DNA from: Propionivibrio limicola
GTDB lineage: Bacteria > Pseudomonadota > Gammaproteobacteria > Burkholderiales > Rhodocyclaceae
Length of the DNA stretch: 44,387 nt
Direction: 5' to 3'
NCBI RefSeq assembly: GCF_009469695.1
Contig: NZ_SSSR01000024.1
Span: forward strand, 1-44,387
In this document: positions 16,843 to 26,055 of the stretch, piece after piece
How positions within the stretch are numbered: the first letter of the stretch is position 1
Layout of the letters: each line of letters starts with the position of its first letter
Notes under the pieces: generated by a model
What the model saw: only the letters and a program-made list of their open reading frames with translations
Told to the model about the DNA's origin: nothing
Databases searched by the model: none
Program-made: the position numbers and the translations under genes

Positions 16843-18036
16843 TCAGCGACGCGACGCAGCCGGCGGTTTCGGCCGTTTGCCGATGCGGATCGAGGTCTCG
16901 ACCAGTTCGGTCTTCCCGGCCTTCTGGCGCCAGAGCCTGAACGGCACCACCTCGCCAGGTTTCTGCGCGGCGATCAGATCGAGCATGACCTGCGGATCCG
17001 TCACCGCTTTTCCGCCCACCGTCAAAAGGACATCGCCCGGTTTGACGCCACCCGCGTCAGCCGGCCCGCCCCGCTGAACACCGGCGACCAGGGCCCCCTC
17101 CACTTCCTTCAGACCGAACGACTCGGCCAGTTCCTCGGTCATTTCCTGCGCCTCGACGCCGATCCAGCCACGCGTCACCGAGCCGGTAGAGATGATCTCC
17201 TCCATCACGTTCCTGGCGGTGGAAACCGGAATGGCAAACCCGATGCCGAGTGAGCCGCCCGAACGCGAATAAATCGCCGTGTTGATGCCGATCAGGTTGC
17301 CGCGGCTATCGACGAGCGCGCCGCCAGAATTGCCCGGATTGATCGCCGCATCGGTCTGAATGAAATTCTCGAAGGTATTCAGGCCAAGGTGCGACCGCCC
17401 GAGCGCGGAAACAATCCCCATCGTCACCGTCTGGCCAACGCCGAACGGGTTGCCAATGGCCAGCACGACGTCGCCGACACCGACATCCTCCATCTGGCCC
17501 AGCGTGATCGCCGGCAGGCTGATTTCCTCGCCATTGGCGCTATCGAGCTTGAGGACGGCGAGATCGGTCTCGGGGTCGCCACCGACCATATGCGCCTTGA
17601 GCGATTTCCCGTCGTTGAGGGCTACCTCGATCTGGTCAGCGCTCTCGACCACATGGAAATTGGTCAGAACATAGCCGCTCTGGCTGACGATCACCCCGGA
17701 GCCGAGGCCGGAGTTAACCTGGCCGCCGCCGTCCTGGCGATCGCCAAAGAAATGCCGGAACAATGGATCTTCGATCAGCGGCACACGCGCGGAGCGCACC
17801 TTTTGCGTCGTGAAGATGTGCACCACGGCCGGCAGCGCCTGGCGCGCCGCATCGCGTAAAGAGCCGGCGGCAACACCCGCCCCAGCCGCCGACGCGGGCA
17901 CCTGCTGAACGGCAACCGTGTTGTTGCCGACCGGCCGGGCCAAATCGAGCCACTCTGGCCGGAGCACTCCAATCACGAAGAAGACGGCAAGACCAACCGT
18001 AACGGTTTGTGCAAAAATCAGCCAGAGTCTGCGCAT
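16843..18036 (-). CDS. Periplasmic Do/DegS-type serine protease with one PDZ domain
   Basis: A 397-residue HtrA-family protease. An N-terminal hydrophobic helix (about 5-25) anchors or exports it. The trypsin-like triad is H128 (VLTNFHVV), D158 (TDLAVLKLD) and S237 (PGNSGGAL). A single C-terminal PDZ (about 285-375, GGVKPGDVLLTVGG) makes it DegS/AlgW-like or DegQ-like in layout, so a role in envelope stress signalling or periplasmic quality control is likely. ATG 18036 (MRRLWLIF) places the membrane helix at the N-terminus; the longer open frame is not needed. It is divergent from the Nif3 gene, 34 nt away. Confidence 0.92.
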   Translation of the reverse strand: MRRLWLIFAQTVTVGLAVFFVIGVLRPEWLDLARPVGNNTVAVQQVPASAAGAGVAAGSLRDAARQALPAVVHIFTTQKVRSARVPLIEDPLFRHFFGDRQDGGGQVNSGLGSGVIVSQSGYVLTNFHVVESADQIEVALNDGKSLKAHMVGGDPETDLAVLKLDSANGEEISLPAITLGQMEDVGVGDVVLAIGNPFGVGQTVTMGIVSALGRSHLGLNTFENFIQTDAAINPGNSGGALVDSRGNLIGINTAIYSRSGGSLGIGFAIPVSTARNVMEEIISTGSVTRGWIGVEAQEMTEELAESFGLKEVEGALVAGVQRGGPADAGGVKPGDVLLTVGGKAVTDPQVMLDLIAAQKPGEVVPFRLWRQKAGKTELVETSIRIGKRPKPPAASRR

Positions 18037-18070
18037 GAAAATTTGGAAACAAAGACAAGGAAGAAAAACG

Positions 18071-18814
18071 ATGAAACGTGATGCACTCGTACGCGCTCTC
18101 GACGAACGGCTTGAGGCAGGACGCTTCAAGGATTATTCCCCAAACGGCCTGCAAGTGGAAGGACGCGCCGAAGTGCGACGCATCGTCGCCGGCGTCACCG
18201 CCAGCCAAGCGTTGGTCGACACGGCGATTGCCCGCGATGCCGACACCCTGCTCGTTCATCACGGCTGGTTCTGGCGCGGCGAAGACGGCCGCGTGACCGG
18301 CTTCCGCAAGGCCCGTCTGCAAGCCCTGCTCAAGCACGACATCAACCTGATCGCTTATCACCTGCCGCTCGATGCGCATCCTGAACTCGGCAACAACGCG
18401 CAGCTTGCCCGCCGGCTTGGCTGGACCGTTGACGGCCGCTTCGGCGATCAGGACATCGGCTACTACGGATCAACAAGTCCGCAATCCCTGGCCGAACTGG
18501 CACGCAACGTCGGCGACCGCCTGCAGCGTCAGCCGCTCGTCATTGGCGATGCCGACACGCCGATCCGCCGCATTGCCTGGTGCTCGGGCGGCGCTCAAGG
18601 CTACTTCGAGCAAGCGCTGGCGCTGGGCGTCGACGCCTATCTTTCCGGCGAGATTTCCGAGCAGACCGTGCATCTGGCACGCGAAACCGGCATGGCCTAC
18701 ATCGCCGCCGGCCACCATGCCACCGAGCGCTACGGCGCGATGGCGCTGGCTGCGGAGATACAGCAACGATTCGGACTGGAATGCGAATTCATCGACATCG
18801 ACAACCCGGCCTGA
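18071..18814 (+). CDS. Nif3-like dinuclear metal-center protein
   Basis: A 247-residue protein of the Nif3/YbgI family, which forms hexameric rings with a two-metal site. Cellular function is still poorly defined; GTP cyclohydrolase-like or metal-related roles have been proposed for relatives. Metal-ligand motifs visible are LLVHHGWFW, LIAYHLPLDAHPELGNN and AAGHHATERYG. ATG 18071 (MKRDALVRALDERL) is the family start; the open frame upstream overlaps the divergent protease gene. Confidence 0.92.
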   Translation: MKRDALVRALDERLEAGRFKDYSPNGLQVEGRAEVRRIVAGVTASQALVDTAIARDADTLLVHHGWFWRGEDGRVTGFRKARLQALLKHDINLIAYHLPLDAHPELGNNAQLARRLGWTVDGRFGDQDIGYYGSTSPQSLAELARNVGDRLQRQPLVIGDADTPIRRIAWCSGGAQGYFEQALALGVDAYLSGEISEQTVHLARETGMAYIAAGHHATERYGAMALAAEIQQRFGLECEFIDIDNPA

Positions 18815-19137
18815 GGGTCAGGCGACGAGAAAAGCGATAACGAATCCCGCGCCGGCACCTGTGGCATCGGCAACTTTTCAATCAGGTTTCTGGGGGGCTC
18901 TGCGGAGAGCAGATCAGGCAGGCAGAACGCCAGCCGAAGAATGCACCGGAGGATGGCACGCGACTTTATATTGATGGGTCCGACCGACGATGGCCTGAAC
19001 CGGCTCCGGCTTTATCCAAGCCAAAGGGAAGCTGCACGACGAAACCGACGGCTCGCCCAAAAGGCGCTCAGGGTTCGCGGTACGGCTATCCGGAAATGAC
19101 TTGCAGTTTTTCATTTCAACTCGCTCAGATGGCGCGA
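18815..19137. other. 323-nt stretch without a supportable gene
   Basis: Short open frames exist on both strands (for example + from about 18957 and - 18914-19141), but none has a ribosome site at proper spacing or a recognisable product. Confidence 0.4.
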
Positions 19138-19278
19138 TCAAAACGCGATCAGGAAGTAGGAAATTACCAACCAGAACAGCACCAGCAAGAACGAAGTGAT
19201 CCGCTCTTCAATATCTGCCATGTCAGAATTGAGCTGAAAGGCAATTGGTGATGGATTGGATACGACAGCAGTCGTCAT
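19138..19278 (-). CDS. Small single-helix membrane protein (46 residues)
   Basis: A 46-residue ORF with an excellent ribosome site: AAAGGAG lies 7 nt before ATG 19278. The first 27 residues are polar (DMADIEERI just before the helix) and the last 19 are a hydrophobic helix, SFLLVLFWLVISYFLIAF. It is an unrecognised small membrane protein. The promoter module upstream (19342-19397) aligns gaplessly with the one in front of the other small gene at 19683-19880, with the same -10 to ATG distance, so the two are probably co-regulated. Confidence 0.7.
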   Translation of the reverse strand: MTTAVVSNPSPIAFQLNSDMADIEERITSFLLVLFWLVISYFLIAF

Positions 19279-19682
19279 GATTTTCTCCTTTCAAAACACA
19301 CCCGAAAAACCTCGGGGAGGCACATCAACTTCACGCTTTTTATCTTACTTACCGTCCGCCCCGATGTCTGTTGCAGGTGTTTTCCTGCTTTGTAACGGAC
19401 TGTAAGAAGACGATGACCAAATCATGGCAGCGCAGTGTTTCAGCATTTTTACGCCACGCGGCGAAGCCGAAAAAAAAGTGCAGGGGAAGGCGGGAACGGG
19501 CGAATGGCAGCTACGGCGAGAGGAATGCCGAAGCCTGAGCAACAAAAGCGATTGAAGCCAGGCCGGCCGGAAAACTCGGTTCATTGAAACCAAGCCAGTC
19601 TCGACATGGACGCACCGCCGATCTGGCACGCCTGCAAAAACCATTTTCCGGCCGGGGGTTGAGGACTCATGAAAGAGTCTTC
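19279..19682. other. 404-nt spacer upstream of the first small membrane gene
   Basis: It holds the promoter module of the 46-residue gene, a GC-rich stretch with no ORF that I can support, and a small hairpin GACTC-ATGAAA-GAGTC (about 19663-19678) near the end of the second small gene. Confidence 0.5.
19342..19397 (-). promoter_or_regulatory. Shared promoter module, copy 1
   Basis: On the minus strand it reads CGTTACAAA, then CTG-n-AACAGAC at fixed distance, then TAAGAT as -10 at positions 51-56 of the module. The same elements occur with identical spacing at 19944-19999. A further TTACA lies 10 nt upstream (19398-19408). The poor -35 suggests activator dependence. Confidence 0.65.
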
Positions 19683-19880
19683 TTAGTGTGCAGCCACAGC
19701 GCCGGCGATCGCATACCGCGTGGCCGCCTCGGATCTGGCTGCCTTGGCGGTATCCGGCACAACAAAGGTAGCTTCGAGGAAGGCGAACACCTTGACAGCG
19801 ACATAGCCGGCAATCATGGCCAGCGCCGCAACAACGAAGGCGGTTTCAAACGCATTTTCAAAAAAATAATAAGCAGGCAT
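19683..19880 (-). CDS. Small membrane protein (65 residues)
   Basis: A 65-residue ORF starting MPAYYFFENAFETAFVV, with AAGGAG 7 nt before the ATG. One long hydrophobic helix spans about residues 10-42 (FVVAALAMIAGYVAVKVF and following), then a soluble, Ala-rich tail. I recognise no family. It shares promoter architecture with the 46-residue membrane gene 400 nt away and has an additional array of 11-nt-spaced direct repeats upstream (20045-20072). Confidence 0.7.
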   Translation of the reverse strand: MPAYYFFENAFETAFVVAALAMIAGYVAVKVFAFLEATFVVPDTAKAARSEAATRYAIAGAVAAH

Positions 19881-19943
19881 GTTTATCTCCTTGTTTAAGC
19901 CAGTTAAAAATCAGAACGGTCTCTTTCTGTTCCGACGGGATTG

Positions 19944-19999
19944 ATGATAGGGGTCATCGCCCGGCACGTCTGTTTCAGCTTGCCCCTTGTTTTGTAACG
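19944..19999 (-). promoter_or_regulatory. Shared promoter module, copy 2
   Basis: The minus strand reads CGTTACAAA, CTG-n-AACAGAC and TATCAT (-10 position) at exactly the spacing seen in copy 1. The -10 lies 64 nt before the ATG in both copies. Confidence 0.65.
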
Positions 20000-20044
20000 T
20001 TTCGTTCGACTGTCATGCCGTTGTGTCATCGTGAATCATTCTTG

Positions 20045-20072
20045 TTACAAAGGCCTTACAAGGAAATTACAA
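20045..20072. promoter_or_regulatory. Three TTACAA direct repeats with 11-nt period
   Basis: TTACAA begins at 20045, 20056 and 20067. One-turn spacing of 6-7 nt repeats is the layout bound by OmpR/PhoB-family regulators, although the core differs from the E. coli Pho box. It lies between the minus-strand 65-residue gene and the + strand MATE gene and could serve either. Confidence 0.5.
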
Positions 20073-20165
20073 GTGCATTTTTGCAGCATCGCAACGCAGA
20101 CAATCCGCCAACGCCGGCCGGAAATGCGCTAGCCTTCGCCGTTTCGCCAGCCCCACTGCTCGTTC

Positions 20166-21500
20166 ATGTTTGCCCGACAATCCCGACTGATCCTCGTCAA
20201 CGCCCTGCCGATGCTCATTGCCCAACTCGCCTCGATGGGCATGATGGTGATCGACACGGTGCTGCTCGGACACTTCGGGACGGAAGACCTGGCCGCTGTC
20301 GCCGTCGGCGGCGGCATCTATATCGCCATCATTCTGGCGCTGGCCGGCGTCGTCCAGGCGGTGTCACCGACCGTGGCCCACCTCAAGGGGGCCGGCCGGG
20401 ACGACGAAATGGCGGGCGCGCTGCACCAGGGATTCTGGCTGGCACTTTTCCTGTCCGTCCCCGGCTTCCTGTGCCTGCTTTATCCAGACCCGCTGCTCGC
20501 CCTGTCCCGCATCGAGCCTGCCGTCGAGACCAAGGCGCGTGCCTACCTCGCCATGCTGGCCTGGGGCGTGCCCGCCTCGCTGCTGTACCGTACCTTTTAC
20601 GCCTTCTGCATCGCTGTCGGGCTGCCGCGCCCGCTGATGGTCATTTCGCTGTGTTGCACGCTGGCGCACGGCCTGCTGGCCGGCGCACTGGTCACCGGCG
20701 CCTGGGGCGGCGCAGGCCTCGGCGCGCTCGGCTGCGGCATCTCGAACGCCCTGATCGGCTGGCTGGCGCTCGGCGCCGGCATCGCCTACATGGTGCGCAG
20801 CCGCCACCTGACCGCCTATCGCCTGCTGCACGGCTGGAAAGCACCGCACCTCGCCGCCCAGAAAGCCCTGCTCAAGCTCGGCCTGCCGATGGGCCTGTCG
20901 AGCTTCGTCGAAATCTCGGCGTTCACCTTGATCGCCCTGTTCGTCGCCCAACTCGGCGCGCCGGTCGTCGCCGGACACCGGGTCGTCGCCAACCTCGCCG
21001 GCATCTGCTACATGCTGCCGCTGTCGCTGGCCGTGGCGACGCTGGCGCAGGTCGGCCTGGCCGCTGGCGCCAGCGACTGGGTACGGGCGCGGGCTTCGGC
21101 GCTGGCCGGCATCACCATTGCCAGCGCACTGTCGTCGGCACTTGGCCTGTTGCTCTGGCTGATCCAGAAGCCGCTCGTCACCGCGTACACCAACGACCCC
21201 GCCGTGCGCGAGGTCTGTCTGTCGCTGATCGTTTATATGGCGGCCTACCAGATTTTCGATGCCGCGCAGACCGTCGCCGCACATGCGTTGCGCGGCTACA
21301 AGATCACCTTCGTGCCGATGCTGGTCCATATCAGCGGCTTCTGGGGCCTCGGCCTCTTCGGCGGCTGGTGGCTGGCCTTCCGGACAGACGCGCCGATGGG
21401 CGCCGCCGGCTTCTGGCTGGCCTCATTGCTCAGCCTCGTCTTTGCCACCGCCCTGCTCGGCGGCCTGCTCTGGCGGGCAATGGGCGAGTTGCGCGACTGA
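20166..21500 (+). CDS. MATE-family multidrug/sodium efflux protein
   Basis: A 444-residue inner-membrane transporter with about twelve hydrophobic helices in two similar halves (first half starting ARQSRLILVNALPMLIAQLA, second half around KALLKLGLPMGLSSFVE). This is the NorM-like multidrug and toxin extrusion family, which exports cationic or metabolic compounds by Na+ or H+ antiport. Substrate is unknown. No strong ribosome site precedes ATG 20166. It is convergent with the M61 peptidase (4-nt gap). Confidence 0.92.
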   Translation: MFARQSRLILVNALPMLIAQLASMGMMVIDTVLLGHFGTEDLAAVAVGGGIYIAIILALAGVVQAVSPTVAHLKGAGRDDEMAGALHQGFWLALFLSVPGFLCLLYPDPLLALSRIEPAVETKARAYLAMLAWGVPASLLYRTFYAFCIAVGLPRPLMVISLCCTLAHGLLAGALVTGAWGGAGLGALGCGISNALIGWLALGAGIAYMVRSRHLTAYRLLHGWKAPHLAAQKALLKLGLPMGLSSFVEISAFTLIALFVAQLGAPVVAGHRVVANLAGICYMLPLSLAVATLAQVGLAAGASDWVRARASALAGITIASALSSALGLLLWLIQKPLVTAYTNDPAVREVCLSLIVYMAAYQIFDAAQTVAAHALRGYKITFVPMLVHISGFWGLGLFGGWWLAFRTDAPMGAAGFWLASLLSLVFATALLGGLLWRAMGELRD

Positions 21501-21504
21501 CCGT

Positions 21505-23289
21505 TCAGTCGCCGAGCCAGCCCTGGCGCAAGGCGTTGGCCGTTTTCCCCGTTTGAAGCTTGGCCGTATCCGCCGCCGGGGGATCGAGGCGAACGGAGAA
21601 TTCCATCAGTTCGTCGCGGCGGAAAGCGTGCGCCGTAATGCAGTCGCCCGCGCGCAAGCGGCTGAGCCGTTTGTCGAACTCGGACGGCTTGATGCGCAGG
21701 CCATCGATGGCAACCAGCACGTCGCCGGCGGCCAGCCCGGCCTGCTGCGCCGGCCCGCCGTCGTAGACGGTCGCCAGCTTGAGCTCGTTGCCGTCGGCGC
21801 TGGTTTTGACGCCGAGTGACGGCGTCTTGGCGTTGTTTGTGGCGCACTCCCAGTCGAGGCGGATGCCGAACGGCGCGAGCAGTTTCTTCAGCGGCAGGTC
21901 GCGCGTGCCGTGGATCGCCTCGGCAAAAAACCGCTTGAGATCGCAGCCCGACAGTTCTTCGGCCACCCGGCGGATGTCGTCGTCGCCAACGCCCAAACCC
22001 GTTTTCCCGAAACGCTCCCAGAGCGTGCGCATCACGTCGTCGAGCGAAATCCGGCCTTCGCTTTCCCGGCGCAGCGTCAGATCGAGCGCCAGCGCGGCCA
22101 GCGCGCCCTTGGCGTAGTAGCTGACGACGACGTTCGGCGTGTTTTCATCCGGCCGGTAGAACTTACTCCAGGCATCGAAGCTCGATTCGGCGAGCGACTG
22201 GCGCAGGCGGCCGGGGGCGCGGTGCACGTTGCTGATCGCCTTAGCGGTCAGTTCGAGCCAGTCTTTTTGCGCGATGACGCCGCTCTTCAGCAGGGCGAGG
22301 TCGTCGTAATACGAGGTGATTCCTTCGAAGGCCCAGAGCTGCGTCGTGTAGTTCTCGCGTTCGAGGTCATAAGGCACGAAAGCGGCCGGCTTGATGCGCT
22401 TGACGTTCCAGGTGTGGAAATACTCGTGGCTGCACAGGCCGAGGAAGGTGCGGTAACTTTCCGGCAGCCCTTCCATGCCCGGATACGGCAGGTCGTTGCG
22501 CGAGCAGAGCAGCGCCGTCGAGGCGCGGTGCTCAAGACCGCCATAGCCATCGCCGACCGCCGTGGCGAGAAAGACGTAGCGCGACATCGGCGCCGGCTCG
22601 CCGAAGAAACGAATCTGCCATTCGCAGACGCGCTTGAGGTCGGCGGTCAGGCACTCGAGATCGCAATCGTGGCGGCCGGTGATCGCAATGTCGTGCGGCA
22701 CGCCGCACGCCTCGAAGGTAGCGAGCGTAAAAGTTCCCATCTCGACCGGATGATCGATGAGATCGTCGTAGCTTTCAGCGCGGTAAGAACCGAAACCGTA
22801 AGGTTTCGCAGCGCCTTCGACGCCGACGGCCGGTTCGAGCGAGGTGGCCACGCGCCAGTCCTTGAATGCCTCGCCGGCCGGCGGCCGGATGTCGACGAGA
22901 CACGGCGATTCCTCCTGCCCGATGACGCGCAGAAAAACACTGGTGCCGTTGAAGAAACCGTGCGTGCGATCGAGATGCGCGCCGCGCACCGAGAGATCCC
23001 AGGCATAGACGAGGCAGGTCACGGTCAGCGGCTGGCCGCGCTTGAGCGGCGCCGCCTGCCAGGTGTGCTTGTCGAGTTTGTCGAGGCGCACCGGCTTGCC
23101 CGCCGACTCGGCGCGGATGGCAACGATGTGGCGGGCGAAATCGCGGATCAGGTAACTGCCCGGAATCCACGCCGGCAAAGCAAAGCGCTGACCATCTGGA
23201 TCGGGATGTTCAACGCGACAGACAACTTCGAAATGATGCGCGGCAGGGTCGGCTGGAGACAGGCGGTAGTGAATCGAATCGGAAGACAT
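21505..23289 (-). CDS. M61 family metallopeptidase with PDZ domain
   Basis: A 594-residue glycyl-aminopeptidase-like protein. An N-terminal beta domain (LPAWIPGSYLIRDFARHI is the family signature) is followed by the catalytic zinc motif HEYFH at 288-292 and the conserved WNVKRIKP, then a C-terminal PDZ (GGPAQQAGLAAGDVLVAIDG). The best start is ATG 23289 (MSSDSIHYRL); the longer open frame reaches into the next gene's leader. No clear signal peptide, so it is probably cytoplasmic. Physiological substrate unknown. Confidence 0.9.
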   Translation of the reverse strand: MSSDSIHYRLSPADPAAHHFEVVCRVEHPDPDGQRFALPAWIPGSYLIRDFARHIVAIRAESAGKPVRLDKLDKHTWQAAPLKRGQPLTVTCLVYAWDLSVRGAHLDRTHGFFNGTSVFLRVIGQEESPCLVDIRPPAGEAFKDWRVATSLEPAVGVEGAAKPYGFGSYRAESYDDLIDHPVEMGTFTLATFEACGVPHDIAITGRHDCDLECLTADLKRVCEWQIRFFGEPAPMSRYVFLATAVGDGYGGLEHRASTALLCSRNDLPYPGMEGLPESYRTFLGLCSHEYFHTWNVKRIKPAAFVPYDLERENYTTQLWAFEGITSYYDDLALLKSGVIAQKDWLELTAKAISNVHRAPGRLRQSLAESSFDAWSKFYRPDENTPNVVVSYYAKGALAALALDLTLRRESEGRISLDDVMRTLWERFGKTGLGVGDDDIRRVAEELSGCDLKRFFAEAIHGTRDLPLKKLLAPFGIRLDWECATNNAKTPSLGVKTSADGNELKLATVYDGGPAQQAGLAAGDVLVAIDGLRIKPSEFDKRLSRLRAGDCITAHAFRRDELMEFSVRLDPPAADTAKLQTGKTANALRQGWLGD

Positions 23290-23363
23290 GGAAGTAAAAC
23301 CGGTTGATCGGCACGCAGTTGGGAGTGCCGAATTATTAACGATAACAAAGCGGCGGCGCTGTA

Positions 23364-23369
23364 TATAAT
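23364..23369 (+). promoter_or_regulatory. Candidate -10 of the chemoreceptor gene
   Basis: Perfect TATAAT 62 nt before ATG 23432, without a convincing -35. Confidence 0.4.
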
Positions 23370-23431
23370 CGTGCGAAAGTTCTGCGGCATACCATCCCCC
23401 TTCCTCACCACCGCCTCCGCTGGAGAAGACA

Positions 23432-25066
23432 ATGAGAAAAAATCTCCCCGTAACGAATACGGAATCCATACTGCCGGACAACGAATTCATCTATTCGCGC
23501 ACCGACCTGAAGGGTCTCATCACCGAGGCCAACGACGCCTTCTGCTTGATCAGCGGCTTTTCGCGGGAAGAGATGCTCGGCCAGCCGCATAACATGGTGC
23601 GTCACCCGGACATGCCGATCGCCGCCTTCGAGGACATGTGGCGCGACCTGAAAGCCGGCCTGCCCTGGCGCGGCATCGTCAAGAACCGGCGCAAGGACGG
23701 CGGCTTCTACTGGGTGGTCGCGAATGTGTCGCCGGTGCGCGAAAACGGGCAGGTCGTCGGCTACCAGTCGGTGCGCAGCCGCCCCGACCGGCAGGAAATC
23801 CTGGCCGCCGAAGCCGCTTACCGGCGCATCAACGACGGCAACAACAAGCTGCTGGTGCGCCACGGGCAGGCCGTGCACAAACGCCCGGCCCTCCTCACGG
23901 CGCTGTTCTCGCTGCGCGGCCAGATGGTATTCATGGGGCTGCTGGTACTGGCGCTCGGCCTGCTCGATCTGGCCGGGCAGGCCTTCTCAGACGAGGTCCT
24001 GACACAAGCGCGCGTCGGATTGATGATCTTCGCCGTCGCCTACGCCCTCTATTTCATCGGCTGGTTCGCGCCCAAGGTCAACCGCGATCTGGAATCGATC
24101 GGCCACTGGATGGACGACGTGCTCTCCTCCGGCAATCTCAAACAACGCCTGGTGACAACGCGCTCCGACCTGCTCGGCGCCATCGCCCGTCGGATGGATG
24201 TGTTCGTCTCGTCGGTGCAGGCCACCGTGCAGGGCATGGCCGACACCGCCAAGCACGTCAGCGAAACGACGCGGGAAGTCGATAGCGGCGTGCGGGTCGC
24301 CATGCAGTCGGCGCAGCGCCAGAGCGAAGCCACCTCGTCGGCCGCCGCCGCGGTCGAGGAAGTCACCGTATCGATCGGCGAAGTCGCCGAGCATGCGCGT
24401 TCGACGCGCGACGTCGCGGCCAGCGCCGGCGAAACCTCGCGCGAAGGCGTCAAGCGCTCGGACGAAGCCTGCCTGACGATCAATTCGCTGGCGCAGACCG
24501 TCAAGCAGTCGGCCGAACAGGTCGAAACACTCGGCCAGCGCTCCGCCGAGATCAGCCAGATTGCCGGCGCGATCAAGGAAATCGCCGACCAGACCAACCT
24601 GCTGGCCCTGAACGCCGCCATCGAAGCCGCCCGCGCCGGCGAACAGGGGCGCGGCTTTGCGGTGGTGGCCGACGAAGTGCGCAAGCTCGCCGAGCGCACG
24701 GGCAAGGCGACCGAAGAAATCAGCAGCATGATCGATCTCATCCAGAAGGAAACGCAGGCCGCCGTCGACGGCATGCGCGCCGGCGCCGCGCAGGTCGAGG
24801 AAGGCGTCACGCTCGTGCATTCGGCGCAGGACGCGCTGCAGCGCATCGACAACGAGATGGGCGACACCATCCAGCGCGTCAATGAAATTTCGCACGCTTC
24901 AAGCGAACAGCAGGAAGCGATGACGCAACTGGCGCAGAACGTCGAGCAGGTCGCCGCGATGACCGAACAGAACGTCGCCGTCGTCAATCAGACGGAATCC
25001 ATGGTCCAGAAGCTCGAAGCAATCGTCGACCGGATGAACAAGTCGGTGAATCAGTTCACGGTCTGA
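23432..25066 (+). CDS. Aer-like PAS chemoreceptor (methyl-accepting chemotaxis protein)
   Basis: A 544-residue receptor. Residues about 10-115 form a PAS domain ([20 protein letters not shown] and [13 protein letters not shown] are typical of the FAD-binding Aer type). Two adjacent hydrophobic helices (about 165-215) anchor it with no periplasmic sensor. The C-terminal half is a long MCP coiled coil whose signalling tip [20 protein letters not shown] is fully conserved and binds CheW/CheA. No CheR-binding pentapeptide is at the C-terminus. It probably senses oxygen or redox state. GGAGAAGACA precedes the ATG. No che genes are adjacent. Confidence 0.93.
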   Translation: MRKNLPVTNTESILPDNEFIYSRTDLKGLITEANDAFCLISGFSREEMLGQPHNMVRHPDMPIAAFEDMWRDLKAGLPWRGIVKNRRKDGGFYWVVANVSPVRENGQVVGYQSVRSRPDRQEILAAEAAYRRINDGNNKLLVRHGQAVHKRPALLTALFSLRGQMVFMGLLVLALGLLDLAGQAFSDEVLTQARVGLMIFAVAYALYFIGWFAPKVNRDLESIGHWMDDVLSSGNLKQRLVTTRSDLLGAIARRMDVFVSSVQATVQGMADTAKHVSETTREVDSGVRVAMQSAQRQSEATSSAAAAVEEVTVSIGEVAEHARSTRDVAASAGETSREGVKRSDEACLTINSLAQTVKQSAEQVETLGQRSAEISQIAGAIKEIADQTNLLALNAAIEAARAGEQGRGFAVVADEVRKLAERTGKATEEISSMIDLIQKETQAAVDGMRAGAAQVEEGVTLVHSAQDALQRIDNEMGDTIQRVNEISHASSEQQEAMTQLAQNVEQVAAMTEQNVAVVNQTESMVQKLEAIVDRMNKSVNQFTV

Positions 25067-25085
25067 CACCACATCTACCCCACCG

Positions 25086-25113
25086 ACGGCGAGTCATCCG
25101 GCTCGCCGTTTTT
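25086..25113 (+). terminator. Terminator of the chemoreceptor gene
   Basis: ACGGCGAG and CTCGCCGT form a perfect 8-bp stem with an 8-nt loop, followed by TTTTTG. Confidence 0.8.
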
Positions 25114-25140
25114 GTTGGCAGGCGGCGCGGCCGGTATAGT
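25112..25140 (+). promoter_or_regulatory. Sigma-70 promoter of pstS
   Basis: TTGTTG (25112-25117) and TATAGT (25135-25140) with an ideal 17-nt spacer, 36 nt before the pstS ATG. The -35 overlaps the T-run of the upstream terminator. No Pho-box-like repeat is seen here. Confidence 0.55.
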
Positions 25141-25175
25141 GCGGCCTTTGCCGTTTTTTGCATGAGGAATCCCCG

Positions 25176-26015
25176 ATGAAATTTGAACTCTCCCGTCTTA
25201 CTGGCCGCCTGCTGGCCGCTGTTGTTTGCTCGACCCTGCTGACCGGTAGCGCTTTGGCCGGCGAACTCGACGTTTTCGCCGGCAAGAAAGGCAAGATCGA
25301 CATCGCCGGCGGCACGGCGCACATCCCGGTGATGAAGGAAGCCGCCAAGCGCGTCATGCAGACCAGCCGGGAAATCCGCATCAGCGTCGCCGCCGGTGGC
25401 TCGGGCGTCGGCGTGCAGAAGGTCGGCGAGGGGCTTGTCGACATCGGCAACACCGGCCGGCCGCTCTCCGACGAGGAAGTCGCCAAGTACGGGCTGAAAT
25501 CGTTTGCCTTCGCCATCGACGGCGTCGCTGCCACCGTCCATCCGAAGAACCCGGTCGGCAACCTCACCGCCGCACAGGTGCAGGACATCTTTGCCGGCAA
25601 GATCGGCAACTGGAAAGCCGTCGGCGGCCGCGACGCGGCCATCCACCTCTACACCCGCGACGAGGCAAGCGGCACGCGCGAAGTGTTCTGGGAAAAACTG
25701 CTCAAGAAGGGCACCATCGCCGCCAACGCCAACGTCGTCGCTTCGAACGGTGCTATGAAGTCGGCGCTGGCCAGCGATCAGGACGCCATCGGCTACGTCT
25801 CGATCGGCCACATCGACGAAACGATCAAGGCGCCGACGCTCGACGGCATCGCGCCGACGCAGGACAACGCCCGCACCGGCAAGTACCCGATCGTGCGCAA
25901 GCTCTACATGAACACCAAGGGCGAACCGCACGGCCTGACCGCCGACTTCATCAAGTACATCCTCGGCCCGGACGGCAAGCAGATCACGGCCGGCGCCGGT
26001 TATTTGCCGCTCTAA
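25176..26015 (+). CDS. pstS: Phosphate ABC transporter substrate-binding protein
   Basis: A 279-residue periplasmic binding protein. The signal peptide is basic then hydrophobic (RLLAAVVCSTLLTGSALA) with cleavage after ALA and no lipobox. Phosphate-binding-type segments are ISVAAGGSGVGVQKV, GNTGRPLSDEE and TRDEASGTREVFW. It is shorter than E. coli PstS and resembles the PstS-like group. ATG 25176, with GAGGAA upstream, is chosen over the frame opening at 25158. It heads pstSCAB. Confidence 0.92.
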   Translation: MKFELSRLTGRLLAAVVCSTLLTGSALAGELDVFAGKKGKIDIAGGTAHIPVMKEAAKRVMQTSREIRISVAAGGSGVGVQKVGEGLVDIGNTGRPLSDEEVAKYGLKSFAFAIDGVAATVHPKNPVGNLTAAQVQDIFAGKIGNWKAVGGRDAAIHLYTRDEASGTREVFWEKLLKKGTIAANANVVASNGAMKSALASDQDAIGYVSIGHIDETIKAPTLDGIAPTQDNARTGKYPIVRKLYMNTKGEPHGLTADFIKYILGPDGKQITAGAGYLPL

Positions 26016-26041
26016 CACAACCCGCTTCCTGATTCGTCGCC

Positions 26042-26055
26042 CCGGCGAAAGCCGG
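26042..26055 (+). repeat. Hairpin between pstS and pstC
   Basis: CCGGC-GAAA-GCCGG is a perfect 5-bp stem with a GNRA-type loop. It could stabilise the pstS mRNA 3' end or lower downstream expression. It resembles the REP-like stem at 40775-40791. Confidence 0.5.

Noticed and set aside
18914-19141. 75-residue minus-strand ORF
   Set aside because: No ribosome site, no recognisable composition, and it overlaps the end of the better supported 46-residue gene.
20009-20030. Classical Pho box (two TGTCAT copies)
   Set aside because: The copies are 13 nt apart rather than 11, so the E. coli-type spacing is not met.
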